A DNA stretch of 64,000 nt, from assembly GCF_014839805.1 (NCBI RefSeq), contig NC_051142.1:1054001-1118000 (forward strand), in the 5' to 3' direction. Positions 28,676 to 40,800 of this stretch are shown here, piece after piece (the first letter of the stretch is position 1; every line of letters starts with the position of its first letter). A model generated the notes under the pieces. That model had not been told where the DNA came from and searched no databases. It saw nothing but the letters and a program-made list of their open reading frames with translations. A program made the translations under genes and the position numbers. Origin of the DNA: Manduca sexta. Its lineage: Eukaryota > Arthropoda > Insecta > Lepidoptera > Sphingidae.

Positions 28676-30584
28676 ATGGATTTCATCATTGATACTGTAG
28701 GTGATGAAGACCTACAGGTGAAGTCGGAACTTCTTAGTGAGGCAGAGAAATCTTATTTTGTAGGTTAGTTTGGTTATATTTTAAACTTCCAGTTTATAAT
28801 ATCTGTAAAATCTTGGGTTTATAAGCAGAAAGAAATATTGGACACTCGAGACCATATTTACCTCTTCATATGCATAGTTAGCATAGGAATTTATTTTAGA
28901 TTTTTTGGATATTTACTTTTAATGTATTATAGTAGTTGCATACTATATTTAATCTTAAGAAATAAAGTTAACATCTATAATATACTCTTTTAATTTAAAC
29001 CAGAAAACTTTAAGTTATTGCCTATAAGCTATGCTTTGTCACATAACTTTTGAACATATGTTTAACCTTTTAGATGCAGAAGACCGAAATAGGGCAATAT
29101 TGGACTTGTTTGATAAAAAAAAAGAACTTGATCAAAAAGTAGAGGAAGAAGAAGAAATTCAAAAGAAATTAAAAAATATTAAAATTGATAGTATGTTTGA
29201 TGATTTTTTTGAGGAAATTGGCTGGACAAGATCACATGTAATGAAAAAGATTTCAAAACCACCATTATTCCACTTTGAACAGTTGGATATTGAGTCGGGG
29301 AAGTTGAAGTCTAAACTGGGAACTGTTGATGTGGAAAAGGAAATGAAGAAATCTGTCCTGAAACCAGGCTTGGAGAAGGAACACAGTTTACCAGCATACT
29401 ATGTCAGCCAAAAGAAATTGAAAGCTATAAGAAGGGTATGACTACTTTGGTTATATGAGACATTCCCAGAACCATTTAATTTGTATTCTAGGCCTGGATC
29501 ATGTCCCAACAATTCAAATAATGTAATAGTGGTAAAGAAATCTTCAAGACAGAATTGTATGGTTTTTCTGTACCTTTTAGTTATTGAATTCAAATCAATT
29601 GATGTTTATCTGAAACCCAATTCTAATCTGTCTGTTACATATATATCTAATACACATATTCCTTAGATTACTATTCACCTATTTTTACTAAACTTTTACA
29701 GAGAGAAAGAGAGAAGACTAAAGGACCAAAATGGTTCAACTTGCCAGCACCTGAAGTGACTGAAGAATTGAAAAATGACCTCCAAGTTCTAAAAATGAGA
29801 TCAGCATTGGATCCCAAACACTTTTACAAAAAGAATGATATGGAAGTACTTCCGAAATATTTCCAAGTATGTACTTTGTGCAATTTTTTTTGGTATTATA
29901 GATTATCCGCATAATTTATGTTCTATATGGCTTAAATTGTATAATTGTGAATATTGTATATATTTCAAAAGGTTAAAAATATAGTGGTTAATTAATAATT
30001 TGTTTATGATAAAAAGTAGTGTAGTAAAATGTATGAGTAGGCACATCATTTTGGCTCAACATTAATAACAAATTAATTTTATCATTTTAAGGCGATACCT
30101 CAAGGTCCATTTTCATACATTTTGTTTCACCTTTAATCTGGGTAACTAAACAAGTATTGGCAAGTAAAGAATTTAAATTCACGTCTAGTTAGTGATTAGT
30201 TCTCGCAGTTGAAAGAAAAACGTAAAAATAATTAATAATCATGGATATTTCGGCCTTTAAAATTTAATAAATTTTAAAGGCCGAAATGCACATCAATCCT
30301 TAATGAATTGAATGCATTAACAATTTATTTTTCAGGTTGGGCGTATCATGGATTCTGCTTTAGACCATGTGAACGAAAGATTGACCAAAAAACAAAGAAA
30401 AAGAACCATGGTTGATGAACTACTGGCAGATGCAGAATTCCAGAAGTATAATAAGAAGAAATACAAGGAAATTATTGATGACAAAAGAAAGTCCGAATAC
30501 AGGACATTTATGAGGGATAAGAGACAAAAGAATAAAGCTGCATTAAAAAACAATAAGTTAAAAGCAAAGCAAAGTAAAAATTAA
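28676..30584 (+). CDS. DNTTIP2: Fcf2-domain pre-rRNA processing protein (DNTTIP2-like)
   Basis: Four GT-AG exons join in frame into 287 residues: 28676-28763, 29074-29435, 29702-29866 and 30336-30584. The acidic N terminus starts MDFIIDT. Residues about 46-65 are a charged helix (DQKVEEEEEIQKKLKN). The Fcf2 domain spans about 150-250: KGPKWFNLPAPEVTEELKND, then ALDPKHFYKKND, LPKYFQVGRI and RKRTMVDELLADAEFQKYNK. The tail is lysine-rich (KNKAALKNNKLKAKQSKN), fitting a nucleolar location. The yeast relative Fcf2 is an SSU processome factor for early cleavage of pre-18S rRNA; the same role here is inferred. The short length, compared with vertebrate DNTTIP2, is usual for insects and fungi. All frames are intact. 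Confidence 0.9.
30247..30287. repeat. Perfect 41-nt palindrome in the last Fcf2 intron
   Basis: Two 20-nt arms (ATTTCGGCCTTTAAAATTTA and its exact reverse complement) are separated by a single A. It lies about 50 nt upstream of the last acceptor site. No protein or known element accounts for it. Confidence 0.9.
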
Positions 30585-30587
30585 TTC

Positions 30588-30593
30588 AATAAA
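30588..30593 (+). terminator. Polyadenylation signal of the Fcf2 gene
   Basis: AATAAA starts four bases after the stop codon at 30582-30584, implying a very short 3' UTR. Confidence 0.55.
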
Positions 30594-31158
30594 GCACAAA
30601 TATTTTGAAATCTGTTTTACTATCTAAAATTTACAGAGCTACAAACCCAGATCATATGATGCAAAAATATGTAGCAATTACAAAAATGTATATAACTCTC
30701 ATATAACTCATGCTTAAATATGATTGCCTTTCAAGTATCAATATGACTTGTCACTCGAAAAGTAACAGTACAGTTTTGCAGTCAATAGTTTAATCTGAAA
30801 TATAGAGGGATCAGCTTCTGAACAACGTCAGTCTCATCCAGCACATCAATACAATGTTTTAGGGTACTATACTATGAATAGTAATTCATAATTACATTTA
30901 CACTTGTAAATTAAGCTTTAGTGCTATAGCAGGCTAGTAACACATCAAGGTTATGCTTAATTAGCTATAATACTGGCATGTTAAGAAAACGCAATGTATT
31001 TGGCACAAGTAGACACACATGTGTACCAAACATTTAGAAAGACAAATCATAAGTACATAATTAATTTAAAACAATATATCTTTGATTGCATGTCACGGCC
31101 GTAACAGGAAAGTGATCACAGCATGATCCTGGATTTCAGGATTGTTTTTATTAATCTA
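30594..31158. other. Intergenic, nothing recognised
   Basis: Space between two convergent genes; AT-rich, no supported feature. Confidence 0.45.
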
Positions 31159-31635
31159 CTAGCTTTTGCCCGCGGCTCCGCCCGCGTTATAAAGTTTTTC
31201 AGGCTAAAGTTTTCCGTTATAAAAGTAGTAGTTTCCCAGGAGCCTATGTTCTTCCCAGGGTCTCAAACTGTTCCATACCAAATTTCATCTTAATACGTTG
31301 GGTAGTTTTTGAGTTTAACACGTTCAGGCAGACAGATGCAGCGGGGACTTTGTTTTACCCTTTACATTTTTTTTTTACAAAAAATAGGGGTTGGTGATAG
31401 AAGGGTATAAATTTAGGGTTGAATGTATTTTTACTGCGACATAATATAATTTGTATAGAATTATAAAAAAAAATGTTAAGGGTGGACAACCCTTAACACT
31501 TAGGGGTATGAAAAATAGATGTTAGCCGATTCTCAGACCTACTGAATATGCATGCAAAATTTGGTTAAAATCGGTAAAGCCGTTTCGGAGGAGTACGGAG
31601 ACAAACATTATGACATGAGAATTTTATATATTAGA
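31159..31635 (-). mobile_element. Non-autonomous Helitron-like element, 477 bp
   Basis: On the minus strand it starts A|TCTAATATATAAAATTCTC and ends with a GC hairpin (CGCGGGCGGAGCCGCGGGC), AAAAG and CTAG|T. This is the cleanest Helitron end structure of the window. No coding capacity. Confidence 0.75.
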
Positions 31636-31713
31636 TTTGCTTGAAGTTTTAATAAAATATTTGTCATATTCATGGGTTGATACTTTCTGTGTAAGTGTCC
31701 ACCCATCTGTACT

Positions 31714-32340
31714 TTAACTACATTCATCATTGCTCTCTGTTTTTATTTCAGGTTTTAATTCGACTTCAATATTATTATAATTTGTACACAAGTATAAAGG
31801 CTCCAACACAACAGACACTGGCAACTGTACTCCCTCTTCCTGTTTTTTTTTAAGCCTTCGGCGCGCTGTACTAATACGTATTTTCTCTAATCTTATTCTC
31901 TTAGCTTCTTGTCGTTCTAAATTAGTTTTAATTTGCTTACGAAGATTGTTTCTCTGCCGACGTTGGTTCTTCTCTTCATTAGATTCCGCATTGTTAGTGG
32001 GCGCTTCTTCTACGAAATTTTCGTCAAGTTGTTGAGCCAAGTTCAGGGATAGTTTACTAATCGTAACCTGCTGTCTCAGACGCTCTTGAAGATGTATTTC
32101 ACGTTTTTCTAAATTATATTCAAGTTTTTTATGACGAGCTGCTCTCAGTCGATTTGAAGCAAGTCGGGCGCGTCTCTCCGGAGAAGATTCCATTGCCCGG
32201 TTTATTGCTGTGCGAAATCTTGCCCGTGCAAGCCTTTCGTTTCGTACTTCTAATGATTCATTTCGTCGCTGTTGCTTCCATTTTTGAATAGCTTTAAGAC
32301 TTTTAGAAAGAGGGCCTATTCTAATAACTTTTTTAGGCAT
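31714..32340 (-). CDS. Basic single-exon protein with STPR-like 23-24-residue repeats
   Basis: One uninterrupted ORF of 208 residues with an ATG start at 32340. Residues about 27-98 hold three consecutive units of 23-24 residues, beginning NESLEVRNERLARARFRTAI, ESSPERRARLASNRLRAARH and EYNLEKREIHLQERLRQQ. Spacing and Arg/Glu pattern resemble the STPR repeats of silkworm FMBP-1, a DNA-binding domain; the likeness is from memory and needs a profile search. A second Arg/Lys-rich stretch (QRRQRNNLRKQ ... ARRRLKKKQEE) follows, then an acidic end (VELKPEIKTESNDE). A nuclear, nucleic-acid-binding role is inferred. It is convergent with the Fcf2 gene and divergent from the HSD17B8-like gene. Confidence 0.7.
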   Translation of the reverse strand: MPKKVIRIGPLSKSLKAIQKWKQQRRNESLEVRNERLARARFRTAINRAMESSPERRARLASNRLRAARHKKLEYNLEKREIHLQERLRQQVTISKLSLNLAQQLDENFVEEAPTNNAESNEEKNQRRQRNNLRKQIKTNLERQEAKRIRLEKIRISTARRRLKKKQEEGVQLPVSVVLEPLYLCTNYNNIEVELKPEIKTESNDECS

Positions 32341-33033
32341 GTCTATTTCGAACTATATATTAGTAGCTGATAAAAATCCATATAATAAGTACACTACTAT
32401 TACATTGAAACAAGATCTACAGTCTGTACCCTGTGGGTTGGGTGATAAGACTACAGAGACAAATAAACTGATAAGACTCCCTCTGTCTTCTTCTTTAAAT
32501 GATGGCGTCCCGCCGTCCTCACAATTTTTTTATACCCATTGTAATATCTCAGATGTAATATTGACATTTGTGATTTGACATTGACAAATCACGGTGTCTT
32601 ATTGTTTTAAATAAATAGTAAGATGTACCAAGGAACTAATTCATTCAACCGTATGTATGACGCCATCAAGCATTATTATGAAAAAAAATTAAGAAACGGT
32701 ATTTTTGTTGCATATTCAGATTATGGAACGTTTTTCGTAATTTACAGCAGTGAGACCTTTTGAGAGTAAGAGTAAACCTACAATTAAATTTCATAATTAT
32801 TTCGGTTATAACTTCAAAATATTTAATTTCTTACTTCTTATACCTAGTAAAAATATAAAAACCAGCTTTGAGACAATTTCTAAACGATTACAAAACGTCA
32901 TTGCATATTGATAACGTCCTGTCTAATGTCTAGTGATATTGATAAGAAAGTTCAAAGTTTCAAACTTCAAAGTCAAGGAGTTTACGAAATAACTTGTAGC
33001 TTTAAATTAATTTAAAATTATTAATAAATTAAA
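32341..33033. promoter_or_regulatory. Shared upstream region of two divergent genes
   Basis: These 693 bp separate the start codons of the STPR-like gene (minus) and the HSD17B8-like gene (plus), so both promoters must lie here. I see no clear TATA box. Bidirectional control is inferred from arrangement only. Confidence 0.4.
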
Positions 33034-36000
33034 ATGACATCAGGTGCCGTTGCCGGGAAATTGGCACTGGTCACAGGTGAGTCTTCTTGTGGGCTATAAA
33101 ATCTAATAAATCTACAGATTCTTAATTTATCCCTAACTTTGTTTCAAACATCTTCAGAAGGCATTTTATTCCTAAAAGCCAAAAATAAAAGTGATATACC
33201 CGCAAACACATATTTTGTATACTGAATGTTTTATTAGTTAATATAGTGACTCCTTTATTGAGGTCATTGTTTTTACTATTGTGTATTTATTAATGACCAA
33301 CGAGTCACTTCCAAAATTATGGGGTTTGTGTTAGTAAATTTCTTTACACATTTGCTCATCAGTAAGTTTAAAAAAATGATCGATGCTGTAGAAACATCTA
33401 CAGGATTTACCTACTGAAAATACAAATTGGCATTATTCAAAGAGGATCTTGTGTGACAATCAACACTTAGAGGATTTTTAACTTTATTATGTTATGTCTA
33501 GCATTTCCATATTATATTATGTCTTAGGGCTTATCTATATAATAGTATTTTAAAAAAACAATTTTTAAAAATAATAATTTGTGAGGTTATTAATTTGAGG
33601 TTGTTAGAGTTTATTTAAAATTGTAGGCTTTATAAAAATTATATATCTATTTAATTTTCAAAGGCCTGTGATGTGTTAAGTAAAAAAATATTTTGATTAT
33701 TTTTTTTCTCACATAATTATATTAGTACAGGTGCTGGATCAGGACTTGGTCGAGCTGCTTGCCAAGTGCTGTCTCGAGAGGGCGCCACCGTTATAGCTGC
33801 TGATAGAAACTATGAAGCTGTACAGGAGACTATTAGAAAACACACTGCATTGGCATCTGGGTCTAATGGTAAGTGGTATATATAACTGCTGCTGAAAAAT
33901 TCACCTTATGAGGTTATTCTATGGCTCATGTTTGAGGATCTGTCTATGTTCATTCAACAGAGGCCTGCATAACTTCCGCAACCAGTGTTGGGCACTATGT
34001 CAAAATAATGTTGAATATAATCAGTCTTACTTATAAACTTGTTTGAGCGTTAATAGGTGATTAAGAATTGCTTAAATAGCTTTCAAAAACATCACCGGTT
34101 CCTAGTTTAAACCTTATTATGAGACAAGATGGCGGGTTTTGATTTACAGCTAATCAAGTAAATTTCTGTTTTAACTAAGCATAGCTTTGCAAAATTTTTA
34201 TAAGTTAGACTGATTAGTGTTAAGAATGCCTTGTAAAATTCAATGAAAATCTAGGACAAATTATCAAGAAAATTGCTTTGTAATAAAAGTGATCCACTGT
34301 CAAACATCTTTACCAAAATACTAATTTCATATGCTTAATTTAGACACTGTTTTCTATAAGATATCAAACTTTAAGTTTATTTTAGAGTTATGGGAATCAA
34401 GAAACCATATTGCTGTATATTGAAATAGATTTTATATAGCTTCTCAGCAGCTGTAGACATCTAGAGACATCTTTATTAAACTACTGAAAATATGTCTATT
34501 CTTCCTGCAATATCTATTTACCAAAATACCAAAACATCATTATTCATTACAAATTTCAATGACAATACTGTATGTATGTACTATTCTGTTACAAATACTT
34601 AGATATTATAATGGGTTCCAAATTAATAATTTTCAATATTTTTAATATAGGTACATACTACTGTACTGTTGTAGTAAACTTCTTGGTAGACATATAAATT
34701 ATTGCTGGTGTTAAGATATTTCTAGATACAAAAAAGGGGGGAAATCCCATAGTCATCAATACATACTATGGACTCTACTCCATTTACCACCAGGAATTAT
34801 GCCATGCATACATAATTTTTTTTTTTAAATTATGCAATAGAATTCTGCACAACATATTACATTTGTCATGCAAGGGTACAATTAATAATAAATTATATAT
34901 ACCTATCTATTTGCATGAAGAAGGTATAAATATTATTGGCATAGTGACTATAAATTTTATTGCTGATAAAGTCTTCACGTCAGATAAAAGATATATTTCT
35001 ATAGACAATCAAATTTAAAATATGTAGTTTAATCAGTGGATCACATCATTGAATTAATTTTAGTTATCAAATAATGCTTTGAATATTTACCTAATATCAA
35101 AAGATTATCACAAATTGCAAGAGAGATTATTAGCTAATCCATTATTTTGTTCATGAACAAATTGTGTAGCAATTACAACTCTATTTAAACATGCATAAAA
35201 TCTAAATTATATTTTAACGGGAAGCATGAGAATGACTTTGCAGCTCTTAATATACATAATCATTTATATCCAGCTATAGGTGACCACACTGCCGTTGAAC
35301 TTGATGTCTCAAACGCCAAATCAGTTCAGAGCCTGTTGCAAATGATGATCAATCAATACAAAACTCCACCAACTATTGTAGTCAATTCGGCTGGCATCAC
35401 CAGGGATAACTGGTTGGTGAAGTTATCAGAAGAGGATTACGATAGTGTTCTTAATGTTAATTTAAAGGCAAGTAATATTCCTGAATGGTAACACGGTTAT
35501 GAAAAATTACGTATAAAAAAAATTGGATGATCAATAGATATCAATAGCATCTTGCTCAGTAATTAAGCTACCGGTCTCTAACATAAACCTTCTCCTAGCC
35601 GAATTTCGACCACGGCGGTCAATCTCAACGGACGCAGTATGTTACGCAGTAGTACGCAGGATATATTATAATGCATAAGTGTGTGCGTAATACACAGGTG
35701 CACTCTCTGTTCCTTCATTCGCATAGTTTGGTAAGACGGTAAGCCGACATTACCGGAGAGAGATCAGGCGCAGGACCAACGGCTTTACGTGCTTTCCGTG
35801 GCACGGGGGTATCACACCTCCAACTTCCTGACTCCGAGCTGCGACTGAGTAATTTTTAAGATGAAAAAACCCAGTCACATTTATTTTGGCCCGACCCGGG
35901 ATTCGAACCCAGGACCTCAGCGCGGTAGTCGTACTTGTACCATGTAATTACAACTACGCCACCGAGGCACTCAGTTTTATTAACTTGTAAATAGCAAATC

Positions 36001-37843
36001 GTTACATTTTCCAGGGCACTTTTCTAGTCATGCAGGCATTTGCGAGAGCTATGACCGAAGCAGAACTACCTGGATCTATTATAAACATATCAAGTATTGT
36101 GGGAAAATATGGAAATATGGGTAAACACTTTGATATTTTATACAGTAAAATATAATTCATATACCACTATACATAGTATTACAAAGACCATTATAAAGGG
36201 CCGATTTTTACACGAATATACTACAGTCATGGTTAGTGATAAAGGTCGCAGGGTCACGCTGATAAAGATTGCTTTTGGCAGGTCTCTCTGGAAATAATTT
36301 GTAAGGCCTATGTTCAGCAGTGGACTTCATAGAGGTCATGATGTTTAGTAAAAATACTAAGAAGAATTTTGTAGAATATTTATAGTCAGTCCAATTTAGT
36401 ACACGGGGCATATCCGTGTTTTTGAAATTACGAGCTCTAATCAAAATACAGCTTAGATTGAGTAAAGGTACAAAAATCCGCTATGTACAAATACGGCTGT
36501 CAAAGCTGTCCTTTGATTAGAACACCTGTAATTACATAAAGACGGATTTACCCTGTAGACGGAACTAGGCCTGCCTGACTATACATATCGTTTTACAATA
36601 TGACAGTTAATAAACAATGCTGTTTATTTATAGTAGATATATATATTATTATAGTAATTAAGATACCGCACTGTGCACGATATTAGGTCATTATTGGGAA
36701 ATACAAACAATGTCAATATACGACATTAATTAATGTTTTATCTAATGATATGTAACTGCAATAATAAATCTACGTAGTTGTTTTTGATTAGAGTCCAGGA
36801 CTTGTAATTTTAGAGATTAGAGATAAATTAAAAATTATTAACATGAATTTGTTATGTACTACCTTATTACTGGCAAGTCTGGATAAAGAAGTGTTTGTGT
36901 ATTTTTTTGGTTTCAGGGCAAACTAACTACGCAAGCAGTAAAGCAGGTGTTGTGGCTTTGACACAATCTGCTGCTAAAGAATTAGGAAAGTTCAATATAA
37001 GGTAATAAATAGATATTTATAGAGTTTTGTATCATAAAATTATAATTTACAAAATTATTACTAAAGGGACTTATGTACAATATTAATTTACCTATAATAT
37101 TTATCATGCATTATACAATGTAATTAAAAAATAACCATATTTTTCTACTTGACTAAGCAAAGCTAAGGATCACATTATAGATAATATTAAATTTAACTGA
37201 TATTTTCATGGAGCAAAGGAAATAAAACCGAGTGTAGATTAACCGTACAATCGACATAGAATGTGTATTATACTATAAATATTTTCGTAATATGATCTAA
37301 GTTTAACTTTGTTTTATACTTTACAGAGTAAATGCTATACTGCCTGGCTTTATAAATACTCCAATGGTAAAAAACGGTACCAGAAATGGTCATTGGCCAA
37401 ATGATGAAATTAATTCCTTTGGGACGTCTCGGCGATCCCATGGGTAAGCAAGTATAAAATTAAGTACCAGCCTTTAAAATACTTATCCTTCCTCGCCAGT
37501 GTTTCCCAGAATTAAAGTCCTATTTAAAAAAAATTGGGGATATAAAATACCTATACTAAATTGAAACAGGACCAAATATTACCTTATTCTTAATCTTCCA
37601 GCATTACTTTTCCTTTATATTTTTTATAATAATATATCTTATAAGCAAGTATTCTTGCATTATTGCGATTTCTATTGTCTAGACTCCCAAAAAATTTACT
37701 GTAGATTTAAAACCCATATATACATAATGTAACTAATTCCATATATTGTCATTGCAGAAGTTGCAGAAGTGATAGCATTTTTGAGCTCTAACAAGAGTTC
37801 TTTCATCACGGGCGCTGCTATTGATGTCAGTGGAGGATATTAG
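33034..37843 (+). CDS. HSD17B8: HSD17B8-type short-chain dehydrogenase, frame broken by one extra A
   Basis: Seven exons: 33034-33076, 33731-33868, 35280-35467, 36015-36120, 36917-37001, 37327-37443 and 37758-37843. The product is an NAD(P)-dependent reductase of about 253 residues. Motifs: TGAGSGLG cofactor loop (residues 14-21), [10 protein letters not shown], catalytic Ser150 (NISSIVGK), Tyr163 and Lys167 (NYASSK), PGFINTP, and a C-terminal [12 protein letters not shown]. In animals HSD17B8 forms the mitochondrial 3-oxoacyl-ACP reductase with CBR4 and also oxidises estradiol; the fatty-acid role is the likely one in an insect. Intron 3 uses a GC donor. In exon 6 a run of six A (37369-37374) is one base too long: the frame before it and the well-matched frame after it ([20 protein letters not shown]) differ by one. 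Either an assembly error or a recent pseudogene. Confidence 0.88.
34058..34207 (+). repeat. Dispersed repeat, copy 2 (pairs with 9575-9722)
   Basis: Lies in intron 2 of the HSD17B8-like gene and matches 9575-9722 almost base for base over its first half, including 'ttaagaattgcttaaatagc'. Confidence 0.7.
35575..35974 (-). mobile_element. tRNA-derived SINE in intron 3 of the HSD17B8-like gene
   Basis: On the minus strand it opens GAGTGCCTCGGTGGCGTAG, has a strong B box (GGGTTCGAATCCCGGGTCGG), then a body ending near 'gaccgccgtggtcgaaattc'. It is about 400 bp. The tRNA-like head keeps both promoter boxes but has a SINE body attached, so it is not a tRNA gene. Confidence 0.7.
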
Positions 37844-40800
37844 TTACAACCCTAGTTCTTCAAGTAGGGTGGACTTTGGAGCGACATGTTTATATGGTTC
37901 CTAACATTTTAAACGTTATCCCCTCTTATGAGAAACTTAAACAATTACACTCTTTATAATTCATTTATTTTAGGCCGTGACTCTCCTTTTCGAGACATTC
38001 ATGAAACATTTTAATAATACCAGTTACAATCAATAAGCGGTAGACAGATATTTTTGGTGAAATTTTTGTTACAAGGCAGGTAATAATTGTACTTAGTTCT
38101 TTGAAACTGAATGAATGCCTGCCTCAAATGATAGCTGTTCTCGTTTTGCTGGGTAAGGGATTTTAAGTTTTTAAATAGTTATTTTTGTTGAAAATTGACT
38201 TATTTTCTATGCTTGGGAAGATTGTATTTACTCGAATGTTCAGTGTTATTCTAAACATACCTATATTTTCATTTTTACCTATTAACAGGTTTATGGGCAT
38301 TATGCACAATGACATTTTACAAATAGACGCGTCATACACTAACAAAATTGCACATAAAAACAGCGGAGTATTTACTATAGTCACAGCCCTAGCGGCTCGC
38401 ATCGATACGGCCCGAGCGAGCCCGAGTGGTTCCGAATGGGCCCGAGCGTCGGCCAGCCCGTCGCCATGACAGTCGAATAAAATGGATTTATTAGTTTAAA
38501 AATAAGTTAAAGAGTGTATACTTATTACTAACGTATAAAATGAAACGTTTTTCATTCACAGTTGGAGTATAATGTGTACATCGTCTAAAAACACAGGAAG
38601 GCATTTTATTTATAAAAATACAAAAAGTTAGTAAGCCGACTAGTCGCGACAGTGGTTGGAGGTTGACTAAGTGAATGTCGGGCAGAGTTACCTTACTTTC
38701 GTCTTGCCAGTATTGAGCTCGGATAACGTATCTATGTAATAAAAACATCTTAGATTATGCAGGTGTTGTTTAAGGGGTAAAATGTACTTAATTAAGTCAA
38801 ATCCTACAATCGTGACAGTAATAATTATTGTTGTTATAATTTCAATAAATTAATAATTATTATTACAGTTTTACTTGTAAAAAAGCAGGGTGTATACAAT
38901 AAATGATTGCTGTGTTGTAAATAAAATTGTAAAATTAAACTTAAATATTTACTTATAAAGTGTGTTCTGCAGTTTAAAACATTAATTTCTATAATCCGTG
39001 TCTTCCATTGGCTGTGATATTTGATTTTTGTCGAATATTTTTGTACTAAAAGGTGTTCAATGTAATAAAATCTTTACATATGTATATGTTTGTTTATTTA
39101 CATTTTTTAAACATAAAAGTGTAACTATGATTAGAGTATCGATATCCACGGGACCCTCTTCGACGCATTAATGTCGCCGCAGCCGACCCACAGCACAAAA
39201 AGTTGAATCGAAAGACTGGTCGATTACAAAAAAAACAGGATCAGAAGGGCCATTTTTGCACTGCGTCCCATGATTACTCTGCTACGCCTGAAAGTATGGC
39301 CACCGCGGGGTTTGACTCGATGTTCTGGTGTAGAATGTATAATAGTTGTCAAAGGATTTGGTCTAGTTCTGGCCAGGGTAACATTCAACTCCCAGGTCGC
39401 TGACATTTAATTATACTGTTTTATAAATTGTAATAACATTACAATTTACAAAACAATAATAATAAAACATGAGTTTTACCGAAAATAGGCCCTTTCTGCA
39501 CAGGCTGTAGACCTACATGATGCGCATTCTCACATGGTTCTTATTAATAGAAATTATGTACTTACATTTGTTCCACACAGGTTTATTTAAATTGCACTGA
39601 TATCGTTTTACATTCCAGTAATACATTTGTAACTAGCATTTCGGATATATCTATATTCAAATTTAAAAAATGGCAATATAAAACTATAAAAAAAACAAAA
39701 AAGTAAATACTTTTAATAAGTGGTACAAAAGTTAAAAATTACAAATTATGTGGAATAAACACTCAAACTGGCATACTTAAAAACACTTTGGGAATTGTAC
39801 CAACATAATGTATCAGATCTAATGTCCTCATTATAATAACATGTCATAACCATAGGCTTAGTTAGAGGGAGGCCAGAGGTTCTGCCTCCACCCCCAGGAT
39901 TCTAAGGCAGCCTACAATTTTTAATACATTCACACAATTTCCAAACGGTTCCGTGACATGTTTGATGGGCGAGCCTTTTGCCTTAACTTTTAAAACAAGG
40001 AAAATTATCAAATATTCAATTATAAGAACAAGGTCGTTTATCTGATGTAGATTCCGCTCCCCCCTTCCCTTCCAGAAAATGACTGGCTATGCCCGTGGTC
40101 ATCGCGAATGATTATGTGTATCACAATCTTACTTACAGCTCTTAATTTAAAATTGCTTAGCATTTTATTACAATGAATTAAAACGACTTCATAAATAATG
40201 CACTCAAATAAAACATAAATTACAAGTCTTAAATGTCTAATAATACCACTGATTTAATAATATTACAATTATTAAGACAATTTGTTGAAGGAAAAAATAA
40301 AATCAAGATGTGCTGATCACCATTGAAAGAAAAAGTAGTTGAGATTGTACCTTTATTTTAAAGATTGGAGTGATATCAATATAGGATATTAAAACCATTT
40401 TAAACGCTTTTTTTTTTAAATGTGATACTACATTTGTTAGCCCAGCAAGATCCGGCTTGTATAAAAACAACAGACTTTGAAAATTATGTGACAATACTGA
40501 GAGCGACTCGCTAACGGGTTATGGACCTCGACTTAGGCAGTCTCTCGGCGAGGGTTTGCCATTAACAATTATGATATAAATGCATAAAACTCTTAGTTAA
40601 GAGTATTGAAACAAATTTTTTGGTGTGAAGAAGCAATAGTTTTTAGTTATAGTAAATGACAAAAAATATTACTATTACATAAATTAATACCGTAAGTGAG
40701 CATTTGAATATACTTTTTGATTTCAATGTATAACTCATTTAAGACATTACAAACAGTGCCGGAAACTCTGCATGTGAAATTAATTTTATGTCCTCTTTGA

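Noticed and set aside
36097..36444. Short ORFs on both strands in intron 4 of the HSD17B8-like gene
   Set aside because: Motif-free, in an intron, and overlapping each other on opposite strands.
38390..38465. GC-rich 'gcccgag' repeats as a coding repeat
   Set aside because: The surrounding frame is AT-rich without motif and the repeat is short and irregular.
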